From: Sipunculus nudus
Taxonomy: Eukaryota; Annelida; Sipuncula; Golfingiida; Sipunculidae
NCBI GenBank assembly: GCA_026874595.1
Contig: CM049306.1
Coordinates: 73,779,642 to 73,843,641 of the forward strand
Direction of reading: 5' to 3'
DNA length: 64,000 nucleotides
Shown here: positions 39,201 through 45,900 of the stretch, piece after piece
Numbering within the stretch: position 1 is the first letter of the stretch
Layout of the letters: each line of letters begins with the position of its first letter
Notes under the pieces: model-generated
Databases searched by the model: none
What the model was told of the DNA's origin: nothing
The model's input: only the letters and a program-made list of their open reading frames with translations
Translations under genes and position numbers: made by a program

Positions 39201-42101
39201 AGTACTGTTAAGTGGCAATGATGGGGGTATTAAAAGAAACAAAAACAAGAAAAGGATAACAGGTGACGCCACAAGATTCTGGTACATGACAACACTATCC
39301 AAGACCTTCGGTCAACTTTATTTTCAGATCAATGCATGCAAGTTTTCTTGATATTTTTTAAGAATTTGTGTGATTTTCCCCAAAAATGGACTTATTGAAG
39401 GTCAAGGTCACTCTCCTAACAAAGGTCATGACCCCATTTGAAACAAGCTTTTTCCTCTCACCCATATCTATACACATGTCAATTTTGGGAAAGATCTGTA
39501 AAAATATTTTTTGAGTTATCGCATCCAAATAAAATCTCTGCGGCTACAGCGCAACTGTGCTTAATCCATAGAATCCCGAATTTGTCTGGGGATACAATTT
39601 ATAATAACTGGCGGGCCAGGTACTACACGAAGAAGGCCTGAGAAACCTCAACTATAGGAATCGGGGGCCTTGACTGGTCACTAAGTCAGTAACAATTTAA
39701 CTCAACCAAGGTTCCTGTGCAGAAAACCAGAGTATCTGTTAGCATCATCATAGTCATAATTGTCATGCATGAAAGAGCACATGTATGAACTTTCCACATC
39801 ACCCGAGACAGTAGGTCCATGTGCAGGGATGGTTTTAATTTTATGGATGTTTATATTTCTTCTGATTTGTGTCAATTTTGTGAGAGCCTTTTTTTTATAA
39901 CCATGACATTTTTATTTCCTACATTCTGGACTTAAAATGAAAGTAGTAAGATCAACATTTATTCAATCATTCACTCATTAAGTATCTACTCCAATTGTTG
40001 GTACATTTTTCTTACACCCCACTGGCACATGGCCTACACACGTTGGGTACCAGGCCAGTGTGCTGTCAGATTTAACAAAATGTAACAACATTGGCTCTAG
40101 GGTGGTCCTTGTTTTGGAATCCACAACTGCGATTTAAGATCACAGTTATGGCCCCGACCTGTACACTGTGGCTTTGTGATGGGGAAATTGTAGAAGATAC
40201 AAAAAAAAAATTTAGAAGTGCTGAATATTCACATCAAAATTCATCAGTTCTTGTCTTTATTAGTAAATGGGTCTTTCTGGCAACACTACTACGTTCTTAC
40301 TTTAATATTTTAATGAAACATCCCCAAACAATTCCTATATTGTAAGCCTGCTGTGATTAAGCATAATCGACTGGTACCCTACATGATCCCCTGTATTTTT
40401 GGGGTTTTTTTATGGAGGTAAGCACCCCTATTTTTTTAAATGCTTACATTTGCAGTATTCCATTTTGATTTTGGACTTAATGACAGGGCAGTATCACAGG
40501 CTTCCACTCATTTTATACCCTGGTGTTAACCAGACCCAGTGACTACTGCACCTGTGGGCCCTGAGTGTGTAATCGTCCCCGTTGCTGGGTCATATCACTG
40601 AGGAGCCATTGAAAGGTACATTCGTTTGTGAGTGAAACACCGCCGATGGGCATAGCCTTCCCATTAAGCCTGCAGAGCGCTGTGAAAAATCTCACTTCCT
40701 CGGCTGAGATTTGAACTCACAATCTCCCAGTTTTGAGTCTTGCGCTCTTCCCCTGAGCCACAGAAGCTGGTTGTTAATGCCCACTTTTTCAAGTGCCACC
40801 AGCAAATAATATCTGATTGGGGTTCCAGTGTAAATCCTGTTGCAAAGGACTGTGGAACATTCCATACAATCATGGCGCGCCCGACGTCTTCTCTATGTAA
40901 ACATTGAGGCTCTAGGTAAAATTATGGATATGTAAGGCATTTGAGGATTACATTGGTGTTACAACCTTTCAGAAGTTTCATAAAACATCCAAAGGCATCA
41001 AAATGGTAATATCTTATGTGGACACTGGATAAAAAGTCACTTTTATGATTCCAAAGGGTCTTTCTATTTGAAACCATACATGGTTTTCACAGTAGGGCAG
41101 AACTCAAGACATTGATAGAGAGGAGCAGAGCAAATGAGAATAAAGCATTTTGGGATGAGACAAGGGCGGTCCTTGCTGGGCTGGTAACAATTTCGCAAGT
41201 GGTGGGAACATGGCTAATGGATAAATATTCTTAATGTCATGTGATAGTAATCAGATAGTTTGATGTGGTGGGATCAAAATAGGAGCATAATATGACCTAT
41301 TACTTAATAAGACTACAGATCAATATTAAAATTGTTTTTAACTAAATGAGAACTTTTAACAAAGCAGTTTTCCAAAGGAGTATGACTAGTCTAGTTCTTT
41401 AAATTAATCCTGTAGTCATACTACATTTCCCTTGTAAATGGAAACAGATGAACAAATTGAATAAAATTTAAAGTTAAGGAATAAAACTGAAAAATGCTTC
41501 AACAAATAAAATTTGAATAATTTTCTTTGTCTTCAACAAATAATTTTTTGCCTTGTACTTGTTTTTATCTTATTGGTTAATTCTTCAATTATTTTTTTAG
41601 ATCTACCCATTTAACTCTTTGAGTTGGTGTAACTAGAGACACCATCATGATAAAATGAACGATAATAACCTGAAATAAATAAATATTATAATCATTAATC
41701 AAAATTCTAATAAAAAAAAATAAAATTTGAAATTATCACTGAAAACACATTCAGATGTCTAGACTGAGTAACATTGTCTCTCAGAAACTGCTTATAATAA
41801 AGTCAGCCTGTTTTGTGTCATATGAGATATTTAGTACACAACAGACAGTGCCAATTATTTTAAATTATTAAATTTGAACCCCTGGCCTGATGTGACCGAC
41901 CGGCCACCCCCCAAGATGAAAGAAATTTACCTCCATGGCCTGGCCGAGCTCCAGATCAAAAGTGACAACACAGACACAGTGTATCCAGTTGGAGAATTTG
42001 TCCCATGGTAACATGGTTGGGCTTAGGGGGGCGTCATCTGTCCAGGACCGCTCAGAAGTCGTTCTCACTCTCAGTCGGCTGAGCAGCTCTTCAGCTGCCA
42101 T
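2132..42101 (-). CDS. DENND6: DENND6 (DENN domain-containing protein 6), 5' 15 coding exons; 3' part outside window
   Basis: Spliced minus-strand gene. Exons: 41931-42101, 32819-32857, 32275-32317, 29398-29507, 28523-28603, 26583-26688, 22258-22337, 21798-21860, 14766-14821, 13515-13575, 12906-12967, 11223-11318, 10720-10811, 2614-2676, 2132-2196. All introns are GT-AG, all phases join, and the coding sum is 1188 nt (396 codons). The translation follows vertebrate DENND6A in order: [149 protein letters not shown]. From knowledge of the family, DENND6A is a tripartite-DENN guanine-nucleotide exchange factor, best known for Rab14 in endosomal recycling. The human protein is about 608 residues, so roughly the C-terminal third (rest of the DENN module) lies left of base 1. 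Introns reach about 9 kb and are full of repeats. Confidence 0.95.
2614..2676 (-). CDS. DENND6: DENND6 coding exon 14
   Basis: 63 nt between ccag and gtaagc, encoding [20 protein letters not shown] then P and the first base of Gly. [10 protein letters not shown] is a family hallmark. The intron before it is about 8 kb and carries two family 2 minisatellite elements. Confidence 0.94.
4508..5375 (-). mobile_element. Helitron-like non-autonomous element, family 1, old copy
   Basis: Starts with CTAG after an A, then a decayed hairpin (GTGGACAAGCGACTAC) and the sub-terminal TGTATCCACC. The body holds about 140-bp direct repeats starting with GGTGGCACCACCAGTC-like cores (about 4775, 4926, 5067, 5206). 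The right end retains CCCTGTTTTGGC. More diverged than the other family 1 copies. Element orientation is minus, taking the hairpin plus CTAG as the 3' end. Confidence 0.65.
6119..6325. repeat. Two-copy tandem repeat of about 100 bp
   Basis: Units at about 6119-6207 and 6219-6322 share TACCATGCTTCAAG and CTTCAAAAGGA followed by GCCATGTA. Origin not recognised. Confidence 0.6.
6635..7528 (-). mobile_element. Helitron-like non-autonomous element, family 2, copy a
   Basis: The left end reads CAAGTGGCCCATGAGCCATG then CACTCAGCTGA (hairpin GGCCCATGAGCC-like). The right end reads CAGTCAGCTGAGCTAAAAATGG preceded by a GGACAGACGCCGG block. The inverted sub-terminal pair is TCAGCTGA. Internally there is GGTGGGGCCACCAG, related to the palindrome in family 1. 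Terminal CTAG has become CAAG. Confidence 0.65.
7620..10050 (-). mobile_element. Helitron-like family 2 element with DR1-bearing minisatellite, copy b
   Basis: The left end reads CAAGTGACCCATGGGTCATG then CGCTCAGCTG, with a perfect TGACCCATGGGTCA palindrome. The right end reads GTCAGATGAGCTAAAAATGG after a GGACGGACGGCCGGCC block. From about 8950 to 9800 it contains 135-146-bp direct repeats, each opening with TGTGACCTTGACCTTTGACC and continuing through CTTCTTCCC, TTGGTAGGTAAGC and TGTGAAAGATGGAAGG. Non-coding; lies in DENND6 intron 14. About 8100-8430 carries a separate two-copy repeat (GACCAAAC / TTTCTGACAAGT), so the region may be composite. Confidence 0.7.
8950..9800. repeat. Minisatellite of about 140-bp units with TGACCTTTGACCT (DR1) cores
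   Basis: Perfect TGACCTTTGACCT at 9422-9434, 9557-9569 and 9703-9715, with a one-mismatch copy at 9285-9297. Each core sits in a unit that also contains a TTGGTAGGTGAGC-like block and GGAAGGTTTGGGATGAAA. Spacing between cores is about 135-146 bp. Confidence 0.85.
10720..10811 (-). CDS. DENND6: DENND6 coding exon 13
   Basis: 92 nt between ttacag and gtaagt, encoding [20 protein letters not shown] and [10 protein letters not shown] plus one base. Aligns to [20 protein letters not shown]. Confidence 0.96.
11223..11318 (-). CDS. DENND6: DENND6 coding exon 12
   Basis: 96 nt between tttcag and gtaagt. It reads [19 protein letters not shown] and [12 protein letters not shown], very close to the vertebrate [17 protein letters not shown] segment. 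Confidence 0.96.
11534..12153. mobile_element. CpG-rich inverted-repeat DNA element (MITE-like)
   Basis: The ends AGCCCAAAACAGACTAACGC (left) and the reverse complement of the right end, AGCCCAAAACACATTAACGC, form long imperfect TIRs of about 45 bp that continue with GCGTCAAGTGTCACG. The arms are packed with CpG (ACGCGCGCG), unlike the AT-rich surroundings. A second, inner CpG-rich pair (about 11600-11645 and 11995-12060) suggests nesting. I could not define a target-site duplication. The centre is AT-rich and non-coding. Confidence 0.75.
12371..12745 (-). mobile_element. tRNA-derived SINE, family B, copy 1 (degraded head)
   Basis: Shares with 40405-40790, in the same order, GTGTTAACCAG, GTGTGTAA, TGCTGGGTCATA, GTGAGTGAAAC, CTTCCCATTAA and GCGCTC. 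The tRNA-like head is on the right (minus-strand 5' end) but decayed. Lies just downstream of DENND6 exon 11 in the intron. Confidence 0.65.
12906..12967 (-). CDS. DENND6: DENND6 coding exon 11
   Basis: 62 nt between tttcag and gtagta, encoding [20 protein letters not shown] plus two bases of Ser. It directly continues the GEPLVVMAPSP string of vertebrate DENND6A. Confidence 0.95.
13515..13575 (-). CDS. DENND6: DENND6 coding exon 10
   Basis: 61 nt between tttcag and gtaagt. It reads [20 protein letters not shown], the core cDENN helix, aligning to CPVFLHSQMLWELVLLGE. Confidence 0.95.
13688..13837 (+). pseudogene. Possible retroelement pol relic (49 codons)
   Basis: An open stretch bounded by stops reads [20 protein letters not shown], then [20 protein letters not shown] and RPDIDLILS. 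The charged helix followed by [11 protein letters not shown] resembles the integrase C-terminal region of Gypsy-type pol (pattern K-R-x(n)-V/L-G-D-W-V). Identification is by eye only. It is antisense to DENND6 and intronic. Confidence 0.3.
14766..14821 (-). CDS. DENND6: DENND6 coding exon 9
   Basis: 56 nt between atttcag and gtgaca, encoding [18 protein letters not shown] plus two bases of Ser. It matches vertebrate [17 protein letters not shown]. The preceding intron is about 7 kb and holds a Helitron-like family 1 copy. Confidence 0.93.
16358..16641. mobile_element. Foldback MITE with about 90-bp inverted arms
   Basis: The left arm begins AAATGATAGGTCATATT and the right arm ends AATATGACCTATTATTT. 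The pairing continues inward through CCCACTT/AAGTGGG, TGACATTA/TAATGTCA-like, AGCCATGTTCC/GGAACATGGCT and TTGCCAGCAAAA/TTTTGCTGGCAA. The centre (GTGCTGTCAG, AACAAAATGTAACAAC) is shared with repeats at about 40060 and 47350. Confidence 0.75.
17197..17213. repeat. Short TA microsatellite
   Basis: About 8 TA units in intron sequence. Confidence 0.8.
17346..17523. mobile_element. TA-flanked MITE, mariner/Tigger-like
   Basis: The left end after TA is CAGTGGAACCTGT; the right end, reverse complemented, is AAGTGAAACCTGTGTAATAAG, followed by TA. Internal AAGACCACC repeats make up the arms. Non-coding, 178 bp. Confidence 0.65.
19590..20952 (-). mobile_element. Helitron/Helentron-like non-autonomous element, family 1, copy b
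   Basis: Begins A|CTAG, then the hairpin TAGTCAACAAGCGACTA (19602-19618, one mismatch) and TGTATCCGCCAATATCAGAG. Ends with CTTTGTTTTGGCGGATACAA, the inverted sub-terminal partner. The body is a tandem array of alternating half-units of about 140 bp, each flanked by GGTGGCGCCACC (about 19919, 20069, 20199; degenerate at 20347, 20475, 20623). No open frame of substance. By analogy with known elements this is a HINE-type (Helentron-associated) element. Confidence 0.75.
21170..21249. repeat. AT dinucleotide microsatellite, about 80 bp
   Basis: Nearly pure (AT)n interrupted only near the right end (TTTAT), within DENND6 intron 8. Confidence 0.95.
21798..21860 (-). CDS. DENND6: DENND6 coding exon 8
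   Basis: 63 nt, phase 0, between ctttttttttcag and gtaagt, encoding [10 protein letters not shown] and [10 protein letters not shown]. This is the variable linker after VMGVVMKVRIP in vertebrates; only ARIP is strongly conserved, so support rests on phase and signals. Confidence 0.88.
22258..22337 (-). CDS. DENND6: DENND6 coding exon 7
   Basis: 80 nt between tccag and gtaaac, encoding [20 protein letters not shown] and LMGTVIQ. Aligns to vertebrate [20 protein letters not shown]. Confidence 0.95.
23005..23829 (-). mobile_element. Helitron-like family 2 element, copy c
   Basis: Begins A|CTAG, then the hairpin GACCCACGGGTC (23010-23021, 5-bp stem) and CAACGCTCAGCTGAATTTG. Ends with three TCAGCTGAG copies and CTAAAAATG. 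Internally TGTGACC/TTGACC repeats and one perfect GGTGGCGCCACC (about 23463). This is the cleanest family 2 terminus in the window. Confidence 0.75.
23830..24190. repeat. Family 1-type repeat remnant
   Basis: Three units opening with GTAGCTGGCACCACCAG, GTAGGTGGCACCACCAG and GTAGGTGGTGACACCTG, each followed by TCTTGT and a short body containing CCCAAGTTCAG- or CCCAATTTCAGG-like text. Directly abuts the family 2 element on its left. Confidence 0.65.
24437..24502. repeat. 22-bp minisatellite, three exact-length units
   Basis: Three 22-bp units of the form CC(T/C)ATGAGG-x-GATCACATG (the middle unit has GTTCACATG). Flanked by repeated CTGGCTGCACTGAGTGAACT segments (about 24260-24345 and 24510-24530). 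Confidence 0.8.
24840..26490. repeat. Long repeated segment, two about 420-bp copies plus diverged units between
   Basis: About 24840-25255 and 25985-26445 share CATACAAAAAAAGG, ATTTGGTGATGATAGCTCC, TTAGTATGCTTTTT and GGACAGATGAC in order. Between them are units with AACTCAGCCAAAAATCACTG and TTTGAACAAACTT. The second copy contains a perfect GGTGGCGCCACC (26026-26037). The right end (26430-26500) reads CAGACGACGGACACCGGACG then GTTCGCTAAAAAT, like a family 2 right end, so a fourth Helitron-like family is likely. The left terminus was not defined. Confidence 0.6.
26583..26688 (-). CDS. DENND6: DENND6 coding exon 6
   Basis: 106 nt preceded by a poly-pyrimidine tract (ctttttttcag) and followed by gtaagt. 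It encodes [19 protein letters not shown], then [14 protein letters not shown] plus one base. The LISKLP string is typical of the AVL9/DENND6-type longin/DENN junction. Confidence 0.95.
27094..28210 (-). mobile_element. Helitron-like family 1 element, copy c (right end lost)
   Basis: Begins A|CTAG, then a perfect hairpin TAGTCG-ACAAG-CGACTA (27106-27122) and TGTATCTGCAAAAATCAGAG. Internal GGTGGCGCCACC at about 27246, 27520 and 27667, with variants at 27392, 27800 and 27945. It stops at CTCCGGAAACGAACGCGGCT without the GGCGGATACAA terminus, so the 5' end appears truncated. Confidence 0.72.
28523..28603 (-). CDS. DENND6: DENND6 coding exon 5
   Basis: 81 nt, phase 0, between cgcag and gtaaat. 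It encodes [19 protein letters not shown] and RRGYFQK, the end of the uDENN part. Confidence 0.95.
29169..29360. mobile_element. TA-flanked MITE next to DENND6 exon 4
   Basis: Left end CAGTGGAATCTCTCC followed by GTGGGCACC; right end reverse complement CAGAGAAACCTT followed by GTGGGCACC; TA on both sides. 192 bp, non-coding. Confidence 0.75.
29398..29507 (-). CDS. DENND6: DENND6 coding exon 4
   Basis: 110 nt between ctccag and gtaact. It completes the Gly codon, then reads [13 protein letters not shown] and ends at [13 protein letters not shown]-flanked MITE ends only 37 bp beyond the donor (29169-29360). Confidence 0.95.
30577..31700 (-). mobile_element. Helitron-like element, family 3, with 180-bp tandem repeats
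   Basis: Begins A|CTAG, then the perfect hairpin GTGTCG-GTA-CGACAC (30583-30597). Six tandem units follow; the marker AAGTAGGTCAAC recurs at 30681, 30857, 31038, 31218, 31398 and 31578, i.e. spacing 176, 181, 180, 180, 180. Units include CTCGATCTGTAACTG, CTGCCCACACACC and TTTTCATGAAATTTTCTA. The right boundary is unclear, near 31690-31760. Confidence 0.75.
32275..32317 (-). CDS. DENND6: DENND6 coding exon 3
   Basis: 43 nt between ttcag and gtcagt, encoding [14 protein letters not shown] plus the first base of Gly. This is among the most conserved uDENN strings of the family. Confidence 0.95.
32819..32857 (-). CDS. DENND6: DENND6 coding exon 2
   Basis: A 39-nt microexon between ttcag and gtatgt, phase 0 on both sides, encoding [13 protein letters not shown]. 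It matches the vertebrate segment VIYPQHSKLTDREK and fits exactly between exons 1 and 3. Confidence 0.93.
32935..33172 (+). mobile_element. tRNA-derived SINE, family A, old copy
   Basis: Matches 35037-35270 across GAGAGTGGGTTGTA, CCGTCCAAG-like, TCTCCAGTTTCCTCC, AGCCATGGA and the tail AATCCATG...AGTTTATAT. The head keeps a weak box B-like GATTTCAATCTC. The 11-bp to exon 2 side is intronic. Confidence 0.72.
33977..34923. mobile_element. Tigger/pogo-like DNA element (non-autonomous or decayed)
   Basis: Left CAGTAGACCCTCATTTATC and right (reverse complement) CAGTAAAGCATCATTTATCC form TIRs typical of the pogo/Tigger branch; TA flanks both ends (33975-33976 and 34924-34925). Each TIR is followed by further TTATCC-type repeats. 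947 bp; I see no transposase frame. Lies in the intron between DENND6 exons 1 and 2. Confidence 0.8.
35037..35270 (+). mobile_element. tRNA-derived SINE, family A, well preserved copy
   Basis: The head contains a box A-like TGGACAGTCAAGG (35042-35054) and box B GGATTTGATCC (35083-35093), i.e. a tRNA-like 5' region with Pol III promoter. The body GAGAGTGGGTTGTAGTTGCC and GGTTCTCCGGTTTCCTCC is a conserved SINE centre common in marine invertebrates. The tail reads ATAAATAAGTTTATAT. Confidence 0.82.
36826..37200 (-). mobile_element. Helitron-like family 2 element, copy d (partial)
   Basis: Begins A|CTAG, then GAGACCCATTGATCTC (decayed hairpin), CAGCTGAATTTGTC and TGTGA repeats. Holds a perfect DR1 TGACCTTTGACCT at 36991-37003 and a diverged second unit at 37121-37150. 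The right terminus is missing. Confidence 0.65.
38161..38171. repeat. C homopolymer, 11 bp
   Basis: Uninterrupted C run in AT-rich intron; a likely sequencing-error or length-polymorphic site. Confidence 0.9.
38220..39560. repeat. Family 1-related tandem repeat remnant with IR0 motifs
   Basis: Starts near GGCAAGCGACTATGGTTTC, recalling the family 1 hairpin arm, and continues with units marked GGTGGCTCCACCTG, GATGACACCACCAG, AGTGGCACCACCTG and AGAAGGTGGCGCACCTG. From about 38860 a longer (about 330 bp) unit is repeated twice (TTAAAATGCTC, AGTGGCAAT, GGGGTATTAAAAG), each ending with AGGTCATGACCC (39096-39107 and 39423-39434). No clean terminus on the right. Confidence 0.6.
40030..41311. repeat. 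Composite dispersed repeat, copy 1 (interrupted by SINE)
   Basis: The left part shares GTGTGCTGTCAG and AACAAAATGTAACAAC with the foldback MITE at 16358. 40125-40370 matches 46310-46560 (GACCTGTACAC, CACATCAAAAT, GGGTCTTTCTG, TAAGCCTGC). 40830-41170 matches 46970-47270 (GCAAAGGACTGTGG, ACATCCAAAG, ATTCCAAAGGGT). The right end AATATGACCTATTACTT equals the MITE right arm. A family B SINE (40405-40790) sits inside. Confidence 0.65.
40405..40790 (-). mobile_element. tRNA-derived SINE, family B, copy 2 (promoter boxes intact)
   Basis: On the minus strand the head reads box A TGGCTCAGGGG (plus 40750-40760) and box B GAGTTCAAATCTC (plus 40706-40718), with a normal tRNA-like spacing. The body matches the copy at 12371-12745. 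No intact acceptor stem or cloverleaf is expected of a SINE. Confidence 0.78.
41931..42101 (-). CDS. DENND6: DENND6 coding exon 1 (residues 1-57)
   Basis: The start codon lies at 42101-42099. The frame opens [14 protein letters not shown] and ends in the conserved uDENN strand [17 protein letters not shown], directly before a donor reading GAG|gtaaat. Exactly 57 codons, phase 0. The ATG is embedded in GGCAAGATGGCAGC, a YY1-like AAGATGGC context often found at start-proximal promoters. Confidence 0.96.
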
Positions 42102-42603
42102 CTTGCCACTACTATAGCCTCAATCATAAACATTTATTTTCATTAAAAATTCGAGAAGAATCTTGAATGATCACAGTTACATATTAATTTTGCTACGTAG
42201 TAAAGCCAAACATTTTCAAGCTAATTCACGAATGTTTAAATATGAAGTTTGAGATTACAATATCGCATGTCCGAAAACGAGGCTAGTCAACAAATCGGAA
42301 AATGGCTCTTTGACTGAGACAGGGAAGGAAGGGTTATATCTCGGCTTTCAGTAGGCTGGCGGTAAGTACATTCACAGGCATTTGAAGCTAATTCAAGACA
42401 GGAAAACACTGTTCTTATCAGATATTGTGCATGCGGATAATATTTCATCATATGTCATGCCGTCCTGTACTGGGCCGACTGTCATTTCCTCCACGGAAGT
42501 TTGTGAACTTGAGTCAAGATGGCGCTGCGCTGTTCCGGCCGAAGATTAATTTGTTCTAATAATTTGCCCTTGCAAATTCATTACATGGTTGTTCCACATG
42601 TAG
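42102..42603. promoter_or_regulatory. Putative bidirectional promoter upstream of DENND6
   Basis: More GC/CpG-rich than its surroundings. On the minus side the DENND6 start codon lies in a YY1-like AAGATGGC. On the plus side there is an ETS-like CACGGAAGT (about 42492-42500) followed by CAAGATGGCGCTGCG (42515-42529), again a YY1-like element of the kind found just downstream of start sites. Two consensus donors face right: GCG|gtaagta at 42361/42362 and TAG|gtgagc at 42603/42604. No TATA box stands out. Confidence 0.5.
42519..42603 (+). other. Candidate plus-strand first exon (unknown product or SLMAP leader)
   Basis: An open frame from an ATG in a strong context (AAGATGG) reads MALRCSGRRLICSNNLPLQI then HYMVVPHV and meets a donor TAG|gtgagc after 28 codons plus one base. 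The peptide is Arg-rich with no acidic residues, as in a mitochondrial presequence, but matches nothing I recognise. Spliced to the acceptor at 52051/52052 it would hit a stop quickly, so it could equally be a non-coding leader exon of SLMAP or of a divergent non-coding RNA. No certain downstream exon was found. Confidence 0.35.
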
Positions 42604-42933
42604 GTGAGCATTTGTAAAAGAGGCTGATTCTTTGGACACGCCACATAGGTACATTTGCAGATGAACTGACGTTTATACCACCAGAAATTTGACAGCGTGC
42701 GCACCGGCTCACGGCTGATGTCCGGTTGTCATTTTTGACAAGTGTGGATTATGCCTCATGAGCAATGCATACATCTGTCAAATTTGCTGCCCTTAATGCT
42801 GTCCAGAACCTAGTATTCATGAACTGAATTGAAACAGAGATCAGTTTGTGTGAATTTTATCTTGACAGAGTCGAATTATTTCAGGAATACACTGTGCCCA
42901 GCCCAATGTATATAATTTCAGTGCAGTGTACTA

Positions 42934-45900
42934 TAGGGTTGGGACGATATGAGTTTTTCATATCATGATAAAAATATAAAACTTATCGCGATATATCGTG
43001 ATATCGTAATATCAGTACTTGTATTTCTTTTTGTGGTACTAAGCAAGACAATTGAAAAAAAATACTGAATATAAAAAGTAAACAAGCTCTGAATAATCTT
43101 AATTACATGAAAGATCCAGCTCTCATAAAACATACAAAATAAGCTTATCAAATAAAAATGAAAAATAAGGTAACCGTATCACAAGTAAAAAAATCATTCT
43201 TGCTTGTTGGATTACCTTGGTGCATCTTACATCATACATCATAGTGATCACTGATCAATGATCATACAGCAATCCTCAAGATTCAGTGAGGACTCATGAA
43301 TTACCACTAATCACTTTGTCAGAACCTTATATCATAGCCTCAATCATTAAAGATTAAGTGATGATAAATTTTTAGCCAGAAAAATCATCATATTAGCATT
43401 ATGTTGTAATAGTCTGTTTCTTGCTGGAGTGATAATCTGTCCACAACCACTGAACAGACGCTCGGAAGGCACACTTGTAGCTGGGATGCACAAGTATTTT
43501 CTAGCAAGTGCAGCGAGAAGTGGGTATGTATCTGTATTTTGTTTTCACCAAAGAAGTGGATCTTCATCCGTGTCGATTGTATTGCTTTCCAAATATCTGG
43601 CCATCTGGACTTCTGCTGATGATACGACTGCTGATTCATCTTGACTGTTAGTCTTATATTTCAGAGACATTGATCGAAGAACTGCAGATAGGCCACTTTG
43701 TTGTTTTGATTTCTTAGCTGGGGAGGCCTCTGTTTGTTCCGCAGACTCTGGAATCTCAGGCCCCTGACTTTTTGATCCTGAAATAGCTGCAGCTTCTTCA
43801 AGAACAGCATTCTTTGTATCCAGCAACTCACTTTCTTTGGATTCTGAATCACTTACAACAGATTTCTTAAACAAGTGGAAAGGCTTATCCTTAAAGCGAG
43901 GGTCCAAGAAACATGCTTTGTATATTATACTCTTTGGTTCAGGCAAGTCATATCTAGCCTGCAAATCTTTAAGAATGACTGCTTTGACTCTTTTCCCCAG
44001 AGGTTCATCTGTTGTTTTCTCTTCAAGTAGTTCATAGATATGTTGCAGGACTGGAACAACTGTTGACATGTAGATACATAGGAATCCCCACTTAGCATAT
44101 CAGTGAAGTTCACCAATGGAGATAAAACAGACTGAATATTCTCCAGTGTTTTGTAATCCTTGTCACTTGGATTAAGGTGCCACAACTGGCGGTTCTCAAG
44201 GAAGACTGCACATATGGCCTGTTGCTGTTCCAAAAATCTATCAATCATTTGGCTCTTTGACCCCCATCTTGTGCTGACATCATGAATTAATCTATGTTGG
44301 GGAAGTTCAAGCTGAACTTGCTTCTCACGAAGGTCCCTTTGACGCTTCCAGCTTCTGGCAAAAGCTTCAACAGCTTTTCTGCAGATTCTTACTGCACGTT
44401 CAACAACTTGATCATTAGTCCCTTTTGTAATTGCTAGGTCAAGGTTATGACCAAAGCAACTGAGCCTGGGAAGCTCCATGTCATGAAATGCTTTCACATT
44501 GTTTGATGCACTGTCAGTAGTTGCTGCTACTATCTTATTAGTTTTCAAGTCCCAGTCACTTAAAATGCTTGCCAAGGCAGTCACAATATTCTCAGCTGTA
44601 TGGTCTTTCATCATGGGAAACGCACCAAGGCACACATTATGCAATGTCCAGTTGCTGTCCACAAAATGAATAGTGAGACCCATATATGCTTCCATTGCTT
44701 GGGAAGTCCACATGTCAGTTGTAATGGCGAAATGATCAGCAAGAGCCAAGGTTTCTTTTACTTTGCCAACCACTCTGTCATGAATTTTGGGCACAACATG
44801 ATCCGAAAAGTACTTTCTGGAAGGCAATTTATACCTTGGCTCAAATTGTTTCAACATTTCTCTAAAGCCGTGCTGTTCTACAGTATGTAAAGGTCGCATG
44901 TCTTTGCATATGTATTGCGCTACGGCTTCGTTAAGCTGTGTCGCCCTTTTGGAATCGTTTGGAAATGGCACATATTTCTCAAAAGCCCTGCTTATTTCTG
45001 AAATGCTCTTAGTTTTTGATGAACCAGAAGTGGCATGTTTTACTTTTGTTATTTCCGCGTGTAAATTGGGATGTTTTTCCCTCAAATGTGCAAACATGTT
45101 TGACGTGTTTCCGCCTTTACTGGGCACGCGTTTCATACACTTTCTGCAGGTTGGGTTGTCAGTGTCCTCGTTATCCTTCACAAGTCCGAAATAATTCCAT
45201 ACGATTGACTTACTGTTTGTTTTCTTAATGAGCTGAATATTATCTTGCGCCACACTGGTTGATGGCGTTGCCGGGGCGGGAGTTTGAACCGCGGGAATTC
45301 CTGTAATTGCCGACAGTTGAGGCGTGCACGGACTTTCCGCCATGTTTTCTTTTAAACTTAAAGTCGGAGGAACACGGAAAATTTTCGGAGAGCGTTATTA
45401 ATTTGTAAAGTATCATTATTTTTAAAACACTTGTACCTAAATATTTTTATATGATACTGACTAGTTATTTGTCGATGTCTTCTCATACAATAAATTAATA
45501 AAATTGGGACATGAAATATTACAGTGAATTAGAATAAACTATATGATATGAGAGGTCTGTTCCATCCATAAAGTTTGCTTTGATATATGTGGCTAAACAT
45601 GCAACCCGTTTGTTATAATGGGCCCGGTCGCCCCGGAGACAATTTAACGGTGGTTTTATTGTGACTTAATATCGTCTCATGCATGTGAAAAGGATAAATA
45701 TTAAGTTAACACGGTAACCTTTTTATTATGTTGATTTCTCCGAGAATTCTCCGACGATAAGCATATAATATGTAAATCAGCCTTTCTGAGGGACCTTTTG
45801 ATTCGTCCAAGCGTTTGCAACTTCCCTACATTCCCGACTTATCCCGACCTCATTATACAGGCGGTTCCACATATACAGGAACTTAGAAACCTACGGTTTA

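Noticed and set aside
40700-40770. tRNA gene on the minus strand
   Set aside because: Box A and B are good, but it is the head of a SINE with a shared body; no acceptor-stem pairing or discriminator seen.
42269-42319. Short plus-strand frame MSENEASQQIGKWLFD
   Set aside because: Sixteen codons then stop, before the donor at 42361; at best a small upstream frame in a leader exon.
43837-45228. Plus-strand open frames across the transposase region
   Set aside because: They are antisense shadows of the hAT transposase frame, without their own conserved motifs.
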